Shown: piece by piece, positions 25,566 to 33,499 of the stretch
Layout: each line of letters opens with the position of its first letter
Numbering within the stretch: position 1 is the stretch's first letter
Source of the DNA: JAGDZR01 sp049115695
Lineage (GTDB): Bacteria; Bacteroidota; Bacteroidia; Cytophagales; Cyclobacteriaceae
Reading direction: 5' to 3'
Assembly: GCA_049115695.1 (NCBI GenBank)
Contig: JAGDZR010000027.1
Span: 1-36,893 of the forward strand
Length of the DNA stretch: 36,893 nt
Translations under genes and position numbers: made by a program
The notes under the pieces: model-generated
What the model was told of the DNA's origin: nothing
The model's database searches: none
What the model saw: only the letters and a program-made list of their open reading frames with translations

Positions 25566-26909
25566 CTAGACCCCAGTGTAGTTATAAGGGGTAATCTGTC
25601 TTAACTCTGCTTTGATTTCTTCCGTAACATCTAGTGAATCAATAAACGAGGCGATCACCTCTGCAGTGATTTTATCGCCAGTACGGGTTAGCCCTTTTAG
25701 CGCTTCATACGGTGATGGATACGCTTCTCGTCTCAGGATGGTTTGGATAGCCTCTGCTACTACAGCCCAGTTATCTTCCAGGTCTGCCTTGATCACAGCT
25801 TCATTTACTTTGAGTTTATTCCATCCTTTGATAAGTGAGTGCAAAGAAATGAGTGTATGCGCTATTGGCACTCCAACATTACGAAGAACTGTGCTGTCCG
25901 TTAAGTCTCTTTGCAATCTTGAAATAGGCAATTTGGCAGATAAGTGCTCAAATACCGCATTGGCAATGCCTAAATTTCCTTCAGCATTTTCAAAATCAAT
26001 GGGATTTACCTTGTGAGGCATAGCTGATGAACCCACTTCATTTTTGTTGATGCGCTGGCCAAAGTAATTCATGCTCACATATGTCCAGATATCTCTGCTC
26101 AAATCTATAAGGATTGTATTGATGCGTTTGAATCCATCAAATAAAGCTGCAAGGTGGTCATAGTGCTCAATCTGTGTAGTTGGGGAGGATCTTTTTAGCC
26201 CAAGCGACTCAGCAACAAATTGATCACCAAATGCATGCCAGTCATTTTCAGGATATGCTACAAAATGTGCGTTGAAATTCCCCGTTGCTCCGCCAAATTT
26301 TGCGGCATAAGGTATTTGTGTCAGCAATTCTACTTGTTCATTGAGCCTGCTTACAAAAACAGCTATCTCCTTACCTAATCGAGTTGGAGAGGCAGGTTGT
26401 CCATGCGTTTTTGCTAGCATTGGAATATCGGCCCACTCTTCAGCAGAATTAAGCAAGATATCCATGAATTGTCCCAATAGCGGCAGTACTTCTTCAAGTA
26501 TGCCCTCCTTTAGAGAAAGGGGAATGGCTGTGTTGTTAATATCCTGAGAGGTTAAGCCAAAATGGATAAACTCCTTGTATTGCTCCAGACCTAATTGATC
26601 GAAGTGCTCTTTTATAAAGTATTCAACTGCTTTTACATCATGATTAGTCGTTGCTTCGATTTCTTTGATCCGAGTAGCATCTTCAGATGTGAAATTCTCA
26701 TAGATATCAGGAAGTTGATCGAGGGTGTTTTTGTCGATTCCAGCGAGCTGAGGAAGCGGAATGTTACAAAGTGCAATAAAGTATTCGATTTCGACTCTAA
26801 CACGATACTGAATCAGAGCGAACTCAGAAAAATAGTTTCCAAGACTGTCTACTTTACTTCTGTATCTTCCATCGATTGGAGAAATTGCTGAGAGAGAATC
26901 TAATGCCAT
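25566..26909 (-). CDS. purB: adenylosuccinate lyase
   Basis: From the ATG at 26909 (MALDSLSAISPIDGRYRSKV, the family's usual start; the frame opens at an upstream TTG) the protein has 447 residues. The fumarase/aspartase-superfamily signature SSAMPHKVNPIDFENAEGN lies in the middle, with TSQDINNTA and KTHGQPASPTRLGKE earlier. The last ~80 residues form the C-terminal helical domain. It catalyses two steps in purine synthesis, releasing fumarate from SAICAR and adenylosuccinate. Convergent with pyrB. Confidence 0.96.
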   Translation of the reverse strand: MALDSLSAISPIDGRYRSKVDSLGNYFSEFALIQYRVRVEIEYFIALCNIPLPQLAGIDKNTLDQLPDIYENFTSEDATRIKEIEATTNHDVKAVEYFIKEHFDQLGLEQYKEFIHFGLTSQDINNTAIPLSLKEGILEEVLPLLGQFMDILLNSAEEWADIPMLAKTHGQPASPTRLGKEIAVFVSRLNEQVELLTQIPYAAKFGGATGNFNAHFVAYPENDWHAFGDQFVAESLGLKRSSPTTQIEHYDHLAALFDGFKRINTILIDLSRDIWTYVSMNYFGQRINKNEVGSSAMPHKVNPIDFENAEGNLGIANAVFEHLSAKLPISRLQRDLTDSTVLRNVGVPIAHTLISLHSLIKGWNKLKVNEAVIKADLEDNWAVVAEAIQTILRREAYPSPYEALKGLTRTGDKITAEVIASFIDSLDVTEEIKAELRQITPYNYTGV

Positions 26910-26933
26910 CTTGACTTCCTTTTTTTGAAGGCG

Positions 26934-26941
26934 CAAAAATA
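26934..26941 (-). promoter_or_regulatory. Bacteroidota -7 promoter core for purB
   Basis: On the minus strand TATTTTTG matches TAnnTTTG about 25 bases upstream of the purB ATG (26909). The -33 element is not clear. The divergent reductase promoter lies within 50 bp, so the two promoters are back to back. Confidence 0.4.
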
Positions 26942-26956
26942 CGCTATCAAGGTGAC

Positions 26957-26986
26957 TTGTTGGTTGATGAACTACAATTAACTTTG
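26957..26986 (+). promoter_or_regulatory. Bacteroidota promoter for the 2Fe-2S flavoreductase
   Basis: TTG at 26957-26959 followed by 19 bases and TAACTTTG at 26979-26986 agrees with the Bacteroidota consensus (TTG, N19-21, TAnnTTTG). It lies 19 bases before the ATG at 27006, which fits a short leader. This is the best promoter match in the window. Confidence 0.55.
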
Positions 26987-27005
26987 CGCTCTTTAATTGA
27001 GAACT

Positions 27006-28073
27006 ATGGCATTTGGATTATTCAAAAAGAAAAAGAAAAGAACAGATGAGCGATATCAGAAACTGGTGATCAAGTCTGCTCTAAAGGTAGCAGAGGATGC
27101 AGTTGAGCTGATTTTTGATGCTCCAAATGGACTCGAATATACACCGGGACAGTTTATTACAATAATTGACCAGGTCAATGGCGAAAAGTTGAGAAGAGCT
27201 TATTCGCTATGCTCGGTGGCCGAATTGGATGAAAATCCAGCTGTTATTGTCAAAAGGGTACCAGAAGGTAGAATGTCCAATTATATCAACGATGAATACG
27301 CTGCGGGTAGAGAAGTTGAGGTTATGGAGCCTATGGGACTATTTAGTCTATTGCCAACGAAAACGGAGGGCCGACATGTCGTTTTTTTTGGTGGCGGCTC
27401 AGGTATCACACCTCTTTATTCAATGATTAGAGCGTTGTTAAATCAAGACCCAAATGCAAAAGTGGATCTAGTGTTCGGGAATAGAGAAGAGAAGTTCATC
27501 ATCTTCAAGGATGAGATCCAACAGCTTAGCTCAACACATGAAAATTTCAGAGTTCTACATCTTTTAGAAAATGATCCTGGTAAACTAGCTTTTCATGAAG
27601 GCAGACCTAACGCCGATTTGATTGTCTCAATTTGTGAACATTTGCAAGCCGATGCTCAATCGGAATTTTATTTGTGTGGACCTACTCCAATGATGGATGT
27701 GGTAACCGATGGGCTTCAGAAGTTTGGGATCAATGATTCCAACATAATAAAAGAAAGTTTTGAAGCTCCGGTGGAAGAGGAGAAAGGCGATATGAGCAAG
27801 GTAACAGAGTTATCGATTTCACTTGATGGAGATGACTATAGTTTGACCATTAGTAGGAATGAACCGATCCTGGCTCAAGCTTTAAAGGCAGATATTGATA
27901 TGCCCTATAGCTGTCAAAGTGGGCTTTGTACCGCTTGTCGAGGTAAAGTGACTTCAGGAAGCGTAAGTATAGATCATGCAGAAGGACTTACCGCAGAGGA
28001 GATTGATGAGGGATATGTGCTTACTTGCGTGGGTAAGTCATTGACGGACACGGTAAAAATAGAGATGGGCTAA
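27006..28073 (+). CDS. ferredoxin-NAD(P)H reductase with C-terminal 2Fe-2S domain (PaaE-like)
   Basis: From the ATG at 27006 the protein has 355 residues (the frame opens at a TTG 9 bases earlier). The N-terminal FAD domain has YTPGQFITI and RRAYSLCS, the NAD domain has FFGGGSGITPLYSMI and VDLVFGNREE, and the C-terminal plant-type ferredoxin domain has Cys303, Cys308, Cys311 and Cys341 (CQSGLCTAC ... LTC). This order is that of PaaE/HmpX and GbcB-like reductases that pass electrons from NAD(P)H to oxygenases. No paaABCD genes are present here. A Rieske oxygenase lies 2 kb away and may be a partner. Confidence 0.9.
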   Translation: MAFGLFKKKKKRTDERYQKLVIKSALKVAEDAVELIFDAPNGLEYTPGQFITIIDQVNGEKLRRAYSLCSVAELDENPAVIVKRVPEGRMSNYINDEYAAGREVEVMEPMGLFSLLPTKTEGRHVVFFGGGSGITPLYSMIRALLNQDPNAKVDLVFGNREEKFIIFKDEIQQLSSTHENFRVLHLLENDPGKLAFHEGRPNADLIVSICEHLQADAQSEFYLCGPTPMMDVVTDGLQKFGINDSNIIKESFEAPVEEEKGDMSKVTELSISLDGDDYSLTISRNEPILAQALKADIDMPYSCQSGLCTACRGKVTSGSVSIDHAEGLTAEEIDEGYVLTCVGKSLTDTVKIEMG

Positions 28074-28231
28074 TCCTTCTTCTTAGGTAATCTGCCTGCA
28101 TCTTTTAGGGCCTTATTGATGATCCATTCGAGCTGTCCATTGGTGCTCCTGAATTCATCGGAGGCCCATTGCTCCAAGGCTTTCATTGTGTTTTCGTTCA
28201 TTCTCAATGCAAATGGTTTTTTCTTAGCCAT
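28070..28231 (-). CDS. small Arc-type ribbon-helix-helix DNA-binding protein
   Basis: The frame encodes 53 residues from ATG at 28231 to TAG at 28070-28072. It reads as a ribbon-helix-helix protein: a strand after the basic start (KKKPFALRM), helix A (NENTMKALEQWASDEF) and helix B (STNGQLEWIINKALKDAGR), matching small Arc family proteins of Bacteroidota. Its first codons overlap the end of the upstream gene by 8 bp and its end overlaps the convergent reductase gene by 4 bp. It is the third gene of an operon with an SPFH protein and a membrane protein, and may regulate it. Confidence 0.78.
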   Translation of the reverse strand: MAKKKPFALRMNENTMKALEQWASDEFRSTNGQLEWIINKALKDAGRLPKKKD

Positions 28232-28763
28232 CTTCTCTGCTCCAGTTCTCTTTCAATTGGTCAATTGCTTGATCCAGTTCCTTTGGTTTTTGTGTGCCCA
28301 ACATCAATGTTCTGCCGGTGGCTAATTTTATTTCCAGCCCCCATTTCCCACGAACATTAAGTGCTTTTTTCTTTCCACGCCATCGATAGCCCCAACCACC
28401 GTATTCAAGAATCGGATTGTATTTTTTCACAATCATCTTTGAAATATCATGGACAGTTAGCGTCTTTTGTTTAACGATCGGATAATAGCTATAAAGTATA
28501 GTTCCTGCGTCTATTTTAATCATTAGGTGGCCAACTGTAAGTACGATGAATATGCCCCAGGTGATTAACATGGTAAAAAGGGAAACACTAATCAATACCC
28601 CATCAGGAGCAGGATTATTGCCCCAAGGTTCTCCTAAAATAATCTGATGGTAAAAACCTCTTCCAAATAACCAGGTCATCCATATTGAGACGCCCAGTAT
28701 AAGGTACCAACTCCACGTTCCGGTGAACCTTTGGGATTCCTGGAAAAGTATTTTTCCTTTCAT
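28224..28763 (-). CDS. membrane protein in SPFH-RHH operon, unknown function
   Basis: The protein has 179 residues with two hydrophobic segments (about 19-35 and 60-82) followed by a soluble C-terminal part rich in Trp, Gly and Lys (EYGGWGYRWRGKKKALNV). The C-terminal part, with a strand-rich run and a final helix (KPKELDQAIDQLKENW), could be a PH-like domain, but this is a guess from pattern. I do not recognise a named family. It lies 2 bp after the SPFH gene and overlaps the RHH gene by 8 bp. Confidence 0.68.
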   Translation of the reverse strand: MKGKILFQESQRFTGTWSWYLILGVSIWMTWLFGRGFYHQIILGEPWGNNPAPDGVLISVSLFTMLITWGIFIVLTVGHLMIKIDAGTILYSYYPIVKQKTLTVHDISKMIVKKYNPILEYGGWGYRWRGKKKALNVRGKWGLEIKLATGRTLMLGTQKPKELDQAIDQLKENWSREDG

Positions 28764-28765
28764 GA

Positions 28766-29623
28766 TTAGCTGTAGATACTTCCGGAGTTGACCACTGGCG
28801 TTACATCCTTATCTGCACACAAAACTACCATGAGATTGGATACCATAGATGCCTTGCGTTCCTCATCCAATTCTATGATGTCTTTGGCAGAAAGCTCTGC
28901 CAAGGCCATGTCAACCATACTAACTGCCCCTTCAACTATTTTATGACGGGCAGCCACAATGGCAGTTGCCTGTTGTCTTCTTAGCATTGCGCTTGCAATT
29001 TCCTGTGCGTAGGCCAGATAGCCAATTCTGGCTTCATGAATTTCAATACCAGCAATCTTTAGTCTTTCTTCAATTTCTCGTTCCAACGCCTCATTTACTT
29101 CGTCCAAACCTGACCTAAGCGTCATGTCAGATTGATCATCATCAAAGTTGTCATAAGGATATTTGGCAGCCATTTTACGAACTGCTGCATCAGTTTGTAC
29201 CCGCACAAAATTTTCGTAATCATCTACTTCGAAAGCGGCAGCAAAAGTGTCTTTCACTTTCCATACGAGGATTACAGAAATCATGATCGGATTACCAATC
29301 TTATCATTCACTTTGACTCTTTCACTATCAAAGTTTCTGGCTCTAAGCGAAATTGATTTTTTGACGTAGAATGGATTTGCCCAAAAGAAACCATTGTCCT
29401 TTACAGTGCCTATGTACTTTCCGAAGAGCACCAGCACCCTGGATCCGTTTGGATTAACAAAGAAAAAACCAGGTGCTACCACCAGGAATCCCAAAATAAA
29501 AAGTAAGCCAATAGGGTTTTTCATGCCAATCAGCAGGGATAAAGCTGCAGTTATGAGTAGAACGGCAAAAAATAACATGAGATATCCTGATGTTGGCCTG
29601 ACGGTATTTTCTTTAGAATTCAT
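28766..29623 (-). CDS. SPFH domain (prohibitin/stomatin-like) protein
   Basis: The 285-residue protein has two close N-terminal hydrophobic segments (about 14-60), then the SPFH body: GFFFVNPNGSRVLVLFGKYIGTV, LRARNFDSERVKVNDKIGNPI, and VRVQTDAAVRKMAAKYPYD. It ends in a charged helical region (DEVNEALEREIEERLKIAGI, RRQQATAIVAARHKIVEGAV) that should form a coiled coil. SPFH proteins oligomerise into membrane rings or scaffolds. Its operon partners (small membrane protein, RHH regulator) suggest a membrane-stress or microdomain system whose target is unknown. Confidence 0.88.
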   Translation of the reverse strand: MNSKENTVRPTSGYLMLFFAVLLITAALSLLIGMKNPIGLLFILGFLVVAPGFFFVNPNGSRVLVLFGKYIGTVKDNGFFWANPFYVKKSISLRARNFDSERVKVNDKIGNPIMISVILVWKVKDTFAAAFEVDDYENFVRVQTDAAVRKMAAKYPYDNFDDDQSDMTLRSGLDEVNEALEREIEERLKIAGIEIHEARIGYLAYAQEIASAMLRRQQATAIVAARHKIVEGAVSMVDMALAELSAKDIIELDEERKASMVSNLMVVLCADKDVTPVVNSGSIYS

Positions 29624-29646
29624 TGCTGTAGGGTTTAATTTGAAAA

Positions 29647-29665
29647 GATATCAAAATGATATCAT
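29647..29665. promoter_or_regulatory. two GATATCA repeats upstream of the SPFH operon
   Basis: GATATCA occurs at 29647-29653 and again at 29658-29664, spaced 11 bp, about one helical turn; the second sits in the perfect 10-bp palindrome ATGATATCAT (29656-29665). They lie 24-42 bp upstream of the SPFH start codon and between it and the divergent membrane protein gene. Tandem short sites are typical for ribbon-helix-helix repressors, so autoregulation by the operon's RHH protein is possible (inference). Confidence 0.35.
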
Positions 29666-29712
29666 AATAAATATACGTTATTCTTTTGAAAAGGTTTATT
29701 CATCTTTGCAGG

Positions 29713-30210
29713 ATGTCACAAGGTTTCAAGAGTTGGAGTAGCTTTTATCAGCGAATCAATTTGGTGTTTAATGCGTTGATTGCCATTTCTTTACTTCCAT
29801 TTGCGTACTTGTATTTGGAGATGCAGTCAGCTGCCAATCGTCAGCCGATGATTGATTCGTCTTATGCACTGGCGATTCAAATCGTTGGTCTTGTTGTTGT
29901 GATCGTGTTGCTCTTTATTGCTCATAGCAGATCGAAGAGGGACTTTGATAGCTTGAACATGGATCAGGACTTGTCGGGCAAACTGCAGCAGTACTACCAG
30001 ACACAACTTGTTAGGTATGTTTTAATGGAGCTCAGCGCAGTGCTGTCTTTTGCCATCGTATTTTTATTGAGGGATTTTCTTTTTATCGCTGTTTATGTCA
30101 TCATTTTATTCTGGTTTTCATTCGTAAGGCCGACCTATGAAAATGTTTGCAAGTCTTTGCGCCTCTCAAAAGACGAACGAGAAAGGATAAACAACGAGAC
30201 ATTCAGCTAG
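29713..30210 (+). CDS. four-helix membrane protein, unknown function
   Basis: From the ATG at 29713 (after an AGG) the protein has 165 residues; the frame opens earlier at a TTG. Four hydrophobic segments lie at about 18-35, 55-75, 106-124 and 127-145, with a charged tail ending KDERERINNETFS. The family is not recognised. Divergent from the SPFH operon and overlapping the convergent Rieske gene by 8 bp. Confidence 0.65.
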   Translation: MSQGFKSWSSFYQRINLVFNALIAISLLPFAYLYLEMQSAANRQPMIDSSYALAIQIVGLVVVIVLLFIAHSRSKRDFDSLNMDQDLSGKLQQYYQTQLVRYVLMELSAVLSFAIVFLLRDFLFIAVYVIILFWFSFVRPTYENVCKSLRLSKDERERINNETFS

Positions 30211-31306
30211 CCAATGAACGCGCAAGCAACTGGTGGAAGTGATGCACGCCCTGTTCACGGGTAGGAGAATAGCGTCCAGCATGATAAAATCTAGATCTGA
30301 CTCCCTTTTGAACGCCTTCAACTACAAACTCGTCCTCACGCTCAACCTTATCCAGAAGAGCTCCAGCCCCTTGGTCAAGTTTGCTCTCATCATACACATA
30401 TGTGATAAAGCTTACCTTGGTTTTATCCATGGCGAGTGGTTTGATTACGTTTATCGAGAGCCCCCAGGGATAAAAATTGAACATCATATTTGGATAAAGC
30501 CAATAATAGTAGGCCGCAATGTTTTTCCCATGATCAACGTGACCTTCCGGTAAATCGAATACTTCCGTAGCATCGTCCGCATAGCCTATTTGAAGGTTGC
30601 AGTGCTCATATAACTCAGTTTTATATGCGCCATAATCTAAGACTGCATTGAGGTCCTTGTGAACAAAGGGAATGTGAAACCCTTCAAGATAGTTGTCACA
30701 ATACAGCACCCAATTGGCATTGACCAAGTAGTCCCTGGACAACTCAGGGCGATGGACAAATTGATCCAAAGGAAGAAAGCCAACTCGCTGATCCATTGCG
30801 TCAATCACTTTTTGAAAATCAATTGATTGATCAAGACCGACAAAAAGCCAGTTACTCCATTGGTTTAAGCCAAATTTATGGAGGCTATCGCATGCACGAG
30901 GGAAATTTTGTGCCTGTTCGAACTCCGGCATATGCTGGAACGCTCCGTCTAGTCCAAATCGACGACCGTGGTACATGCAAAGCAATCTCTTAGCAACTCC
31001 TGAATGCTGAACAACAAGGTTGCCCCTGTGACTGCAAACGTTGGAAAGGCACTGAATGTCATTTCCTGAACGAGTTAACAACATAGGCTCTGTTAGATAG
31101 CCCTCCATCATTGTAAATGGATGCATGTGATTTTCAAGCGGAACCAATGATGTATCACCTATCCATTGCCAGGATTTGAGAAACACTTTTTCTTTAAGGT
31201 CTTCAAAAACCTTTGGATCTCTATAGAAAGACGCTGGAAGAGTTTCCGCCTTGGAGATGTCAGGATCGATGCTGAATTGTGTATTGTTCATATATTGTGG
31301 CTTCAT
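30203..31306 (-). CDS. Rieske non-heme iron oxygenase alpha subunit
   Basis: The protein has 367 residues (a second ATG at 31291 is an alternative start). The N-terminal Rieske 2Fe-2S site is C91-x-H93 ... C110-x2-H113 (CSHRG ... CMYHG). The catalytic domain has DNYLEGFHIPFVH, giving the iron ligands His211 and His216, and a late Asp (about D325) before VVEGVQKGVRS. The layout matches the carnitine/choline/betaine-type monooxygenase alpha subunits as well as aromatic dioxygenases; the substrate cannot be told. It is divergent from a permease and a hydrolase gene with 34 bp between start codons, so a shared regulatory region is likely. A reductase partner is not adjacent. Confidence 0.88.
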   Translation of the reverse strand: MKPQYMNNTQFSIDPDISKAETLPASFYRDPKVFEDLKEKVFLKSWQWIGDTSLVPLENHMHPFTMMEGYLTEPMLLTRSGNDIQCLSNVCSHRGNLVVQHSGVAKRLLCMYHGRRFGLDGAFQHMPEFEQAQNFPRACDSLHKFGLNQWSNWLFVGLDQSIDFQKVIDAMDQRVGFLPLDQFVHRPELSRDYLVNANWVLYCDNYLEGFHIPFVHKDLNAVLDYGAYKTELYEHCNLQIGYADDATEVFDLPEGHVDHGKNIAAYYYWLYPNMMFNFYPWGLSINVIKPLAMDKTKVSFITYVYDESKLDQGAGALLDKVEREDEFVVEGVQKGVRSRFYHAGRYSPTREQGVHHFHQLLARSLAS

Positions 31307-31340
31307 TCAAATTACACACCTCTAATCTAATATTTAATCA

Positions 31341-32624
31341 GTGAGAAAAACCAAACTTGGCTTCTGGACTAGTACTTCTTTGGTAGCTGGCAATGTTATT
31401 GGATCTGGAGTATTTATGCTACCAGCAGCATTGGCTTCCATTGGAGGATTAGGATTGGTGGGGTGGGCCATTTCGGCACTTGGTTCGATTGCATTGGCAT
31501 TGGTATTTAGCAAGCTAGGGTTAAAGTTTCCCGGAGTTGCAGGAGGACCATACTATTACTCCAGGGTGGAATATGGAGACTTTATTGGCTTTTCAGTAGC
31601 CTGGGGTTATTGGATATCTATTTGGGCGGCAGTGGCGGCCATAGCAGTAGCTTTTGTGAGCTATTTGGCGGTGTTCATACCATGGCTGCAAGAAAGCTCA
31701 ATGAGGTCAATGGCAGCTGGTATCGCCGTGGTTTGGTTATTGACATGGGTAAATACCAAAGGAGTTCGCAGTGCCGGGATTGTGCAGTTGTTAACGACCA
31801 TAATGAAGATCCTGCCAATGCTTCTGATTGGCATAGTGGGACTTTTTTACATTAAACTAGAAAACTTTTTACCGCTGAACGCTACTGAGGGCACTTCATT
31901 GTCAGCGATTCTTACTGCTGTTTCATTGACCATGTTTGCCTATTTGGGCATTGAAAGTGCGACCATACCTGGTGATGAGGTGGATGATGCTGAGCAGGTT
32001 GTTCCAAAAGCTACGATGGCGGGTGTTTGGTTATCTACGTTTGTATATTTCGTTTGTTCTATCGCGATAATGGGCATGATCCCATTGGATCAATTAGCAA
32101 ACTCATCAGCTCCATTTGCTGATGCAGGTGAATTGATTTGGGATGATTGGGCAAGATATTTGGTGGCTGGAGCAGCGGTGATTTCTACTTTTGGAGCACT
32201 CAATGGATGGATTCTTCTACAAGGCCAGGTTCCGAAATCGGTGGCTCAGGATCGATTGTTTCCATCGATTTTCGCCAAGACCAATAAACATGGTACACCT
32301 GCAATGGGTTTGGCCATTGGCAGTTTGCTGGTCTCGGTGTTAATGATCTTTAATTACGCGCAAGGTATGGTGAAGGCTTTCGAATTTATGATTCTGTTGT
32401 CGACTCTCACCTGTTTAATCCCATATTTTATCTCATCTCTGGCTTATTTTAAAATTATCAAAAGAGAAAGGATAACGGCAAAGAATTTAATTCCTACCTT
32501 AATAGCGATAATTTTTTCGGCCGGAGCAATGATTGGGGTTGGAACATCTGCTATAGTCTGGGGATTGTTCTTGTTAACGCTAGGTGCACCGGTCTATATG
32601 ACCATAAAAAAAGTGAAGTCATGA
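31341..32624 (+). CDS. APC family amino acid permease
   Basis: The 427-residue protein starts at a GTG; KTKLGFWTSTSLVAGNVIGSGVFMLP is the APC family's first helix with the GSG motif, and twelve hydrophobic segments follow. AGGPYYYSRVEYGDFIGF and AYLGIESATIPGDEV are further hallmarks, of the arginine/agmatine or ornithine antiporter type. It overlaps the next gene by 4 bp (ATGA), so transport and the downstream arginine-type hydrolase are coupled. The substrate is inferred as arginine or a derivative from this neighbour. Confidence 0.88.
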   Translation: MRKTKLGFWTSTSLVAGNVIGSGVFMLPAALASIGGLGLVGWAISALGSIALALVFSKLGLKFPGVAGGPYYYSRVEYGDFIGFSVAWGYWISIWAAVAAIAVAFVSYLAVFIPWLQESSMRSMAAGIAVVWLLTWVNTKGVRSAGIVQLLTTIMKILPMLLIGIVGLFYIKLENFLPLNATEGTSLSAILTAVSLTMFAYLGIESATIPGDEVDDAEQVVPKATMAGVWLSTFVYFVCSIAIMGMIPLDQLANSSAPFADAGELIWDDWARYLVAGAAVISTFGALNGWILLQGQVPKSVAQDRLFPSIFAKTNKHGTPAMGLAIGSLLVSVLMIFNYAQGMVKAFEFMILLSTLTCLIPYFISSLAYFKIIKRERITAKNLIPTLIAIIFSAGAMIGVGTSAIVWGLFLLTLGAPVYMTIKKVKS

Positions 32625-33496
32625 AGACCTGTCATTCTGATTATGGGACGCTTAAGTCCGTTTATGTAAAGCCAGTTGTACATTCGTTTAGAAGTCAGAA
32701 ACAATTGGATGAGGAGTGGGATACTCTAAATTACCTGAGTTGTCCCAGTTATGAAGGTTCAGTTACTGAGTATCAAAAGTTTATCTCTTTATTGATCAGA
32801 GAGGGTGTAGAAATCAATACGTTCGAAACGGATGATAGTGTTACCATTGATTCCATCTATTGTCGGGATGCCTCTATTGCTACTGATAGTGGTGTGATTA
32901 TTTGCCGTATGGGTAAAGCAGGCAGGCTCAATGAACCAGCAGCTCAAAAGAAAATTTTTAGGGAAAATGGCGTTCCGATTCTGGGCGAAATTCTTCCGTC
33001 AGGCACGGTTGAAGGAGGAGATGTAGCTTGGCTCGATGATGAGACACTTGCTGTTGGGCATAGCTATCGAACCAATACCGAGGGTATCAGGCAACTGACC
33101 AAACTATTGGAGCGTGTTGAGGTCAATGTTATACCAGTTGAATTGCCCCACTACAAGGGTCGATCTGACGTATTTCACTTGATGTCCATATTGAGCCCTC
33201 TCGATCATAACCTGGCTTTAACATACTCACCATTGATGCCCATTAATTTCCGATGTAGACTATTGGATATGGGATATCAACTTGTAGAAGTACCGGATGA
33301 AGAGTTTGAAACTATGGGTAGCAATGTGCTTGCCTTAGGGCCTAGAAAATGCTTGATGGTATCAGGTAATCCAATTGTCAAGCAGAGACTAGAAGAAGCT
33401 GGCTGCACCGTTTTGGAGTACAATGGTAACGAAATAAGCATTCCAGGAGGAGGTGGACCAACATGTCTCACCAGACCCCTCTGGCGAGACATTTAG
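32621..33496 (+). CDS. amidinotransferase/DDAH-fold hydrolase
   Basis: The protein has 291 residues with the pentein fold's catalytic residues: an Asp near 83 (YCRDAS), Glu131 in EGGDV, His186 in VFHLMS, and the nucleophile Cys282 in GGGPTCLTRPL at the very C-terminus. This set fits arginine deiminase, dimethylarginine dimethylaminohydrolase and arginine dihydrolase relatives, which cleave the guanidino group. The exact substrate is undetermined. It lies directly after an APC permease and opposite a Rieske oxygenase. Its 3' end contains a hairpin. Confidence 0.85.
   Translation: MKTCHSDYGTLKSVYVKPVVHSFRSQKQLDEEWDTLNYLSCPSYEGSVTEYQKFISLLIREGVEINTFETDDSVTIDSIYCRDASIATDSGVIICRMGKAGRLNEPAAQKKIFRENGVPILGEILPSGTVEGGDVAWLDDETLAVGHSYRTNTEGIRQLTKLLERVEVNVIPVELPHYKGRSDVFHLMSILSPLDHNLALTYSPLMPINFRCRLLDMGYQLVEVPDEEFETMGSNVLALGPRKCLMVSGNPIVKQRLEEAGCTVLEYNGNEISIPGGGGPTCLTRPLWRDI
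33463..33492 (+). terminator. possible hairpin terminator at the end of the hydrolase gene
   Basis: ATGTCTC (33463-33469) pairs with GAGACAT (33486-33492), and inside it CCAGA (33471-33475) pairs with TCTGG (33480-33484), around a CCCC loop with one A-C mismatch. It overlaps the final codons and sits between convergent genes. There is no strong T run, so its role as a terminator is uncertain. Confidence 0.4.
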
Positions 33497-33499
33497 GTA

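Noticed and set aside
26997..27008. TTG start for the reductase, and similar upstream non-ATG starts of purB, the glycosyltransferase and asparaginase-like genes
   Set aside because: In each case an ATG a few codons later coincides with the family's normal N-terminus.
27006..28073. Assignment as PaaE of phenylacetate degradation
   Set aside because: No other paa gene is in the window; the domain layout is shared by reductases of other oxygenases, so only a family-level name is given.
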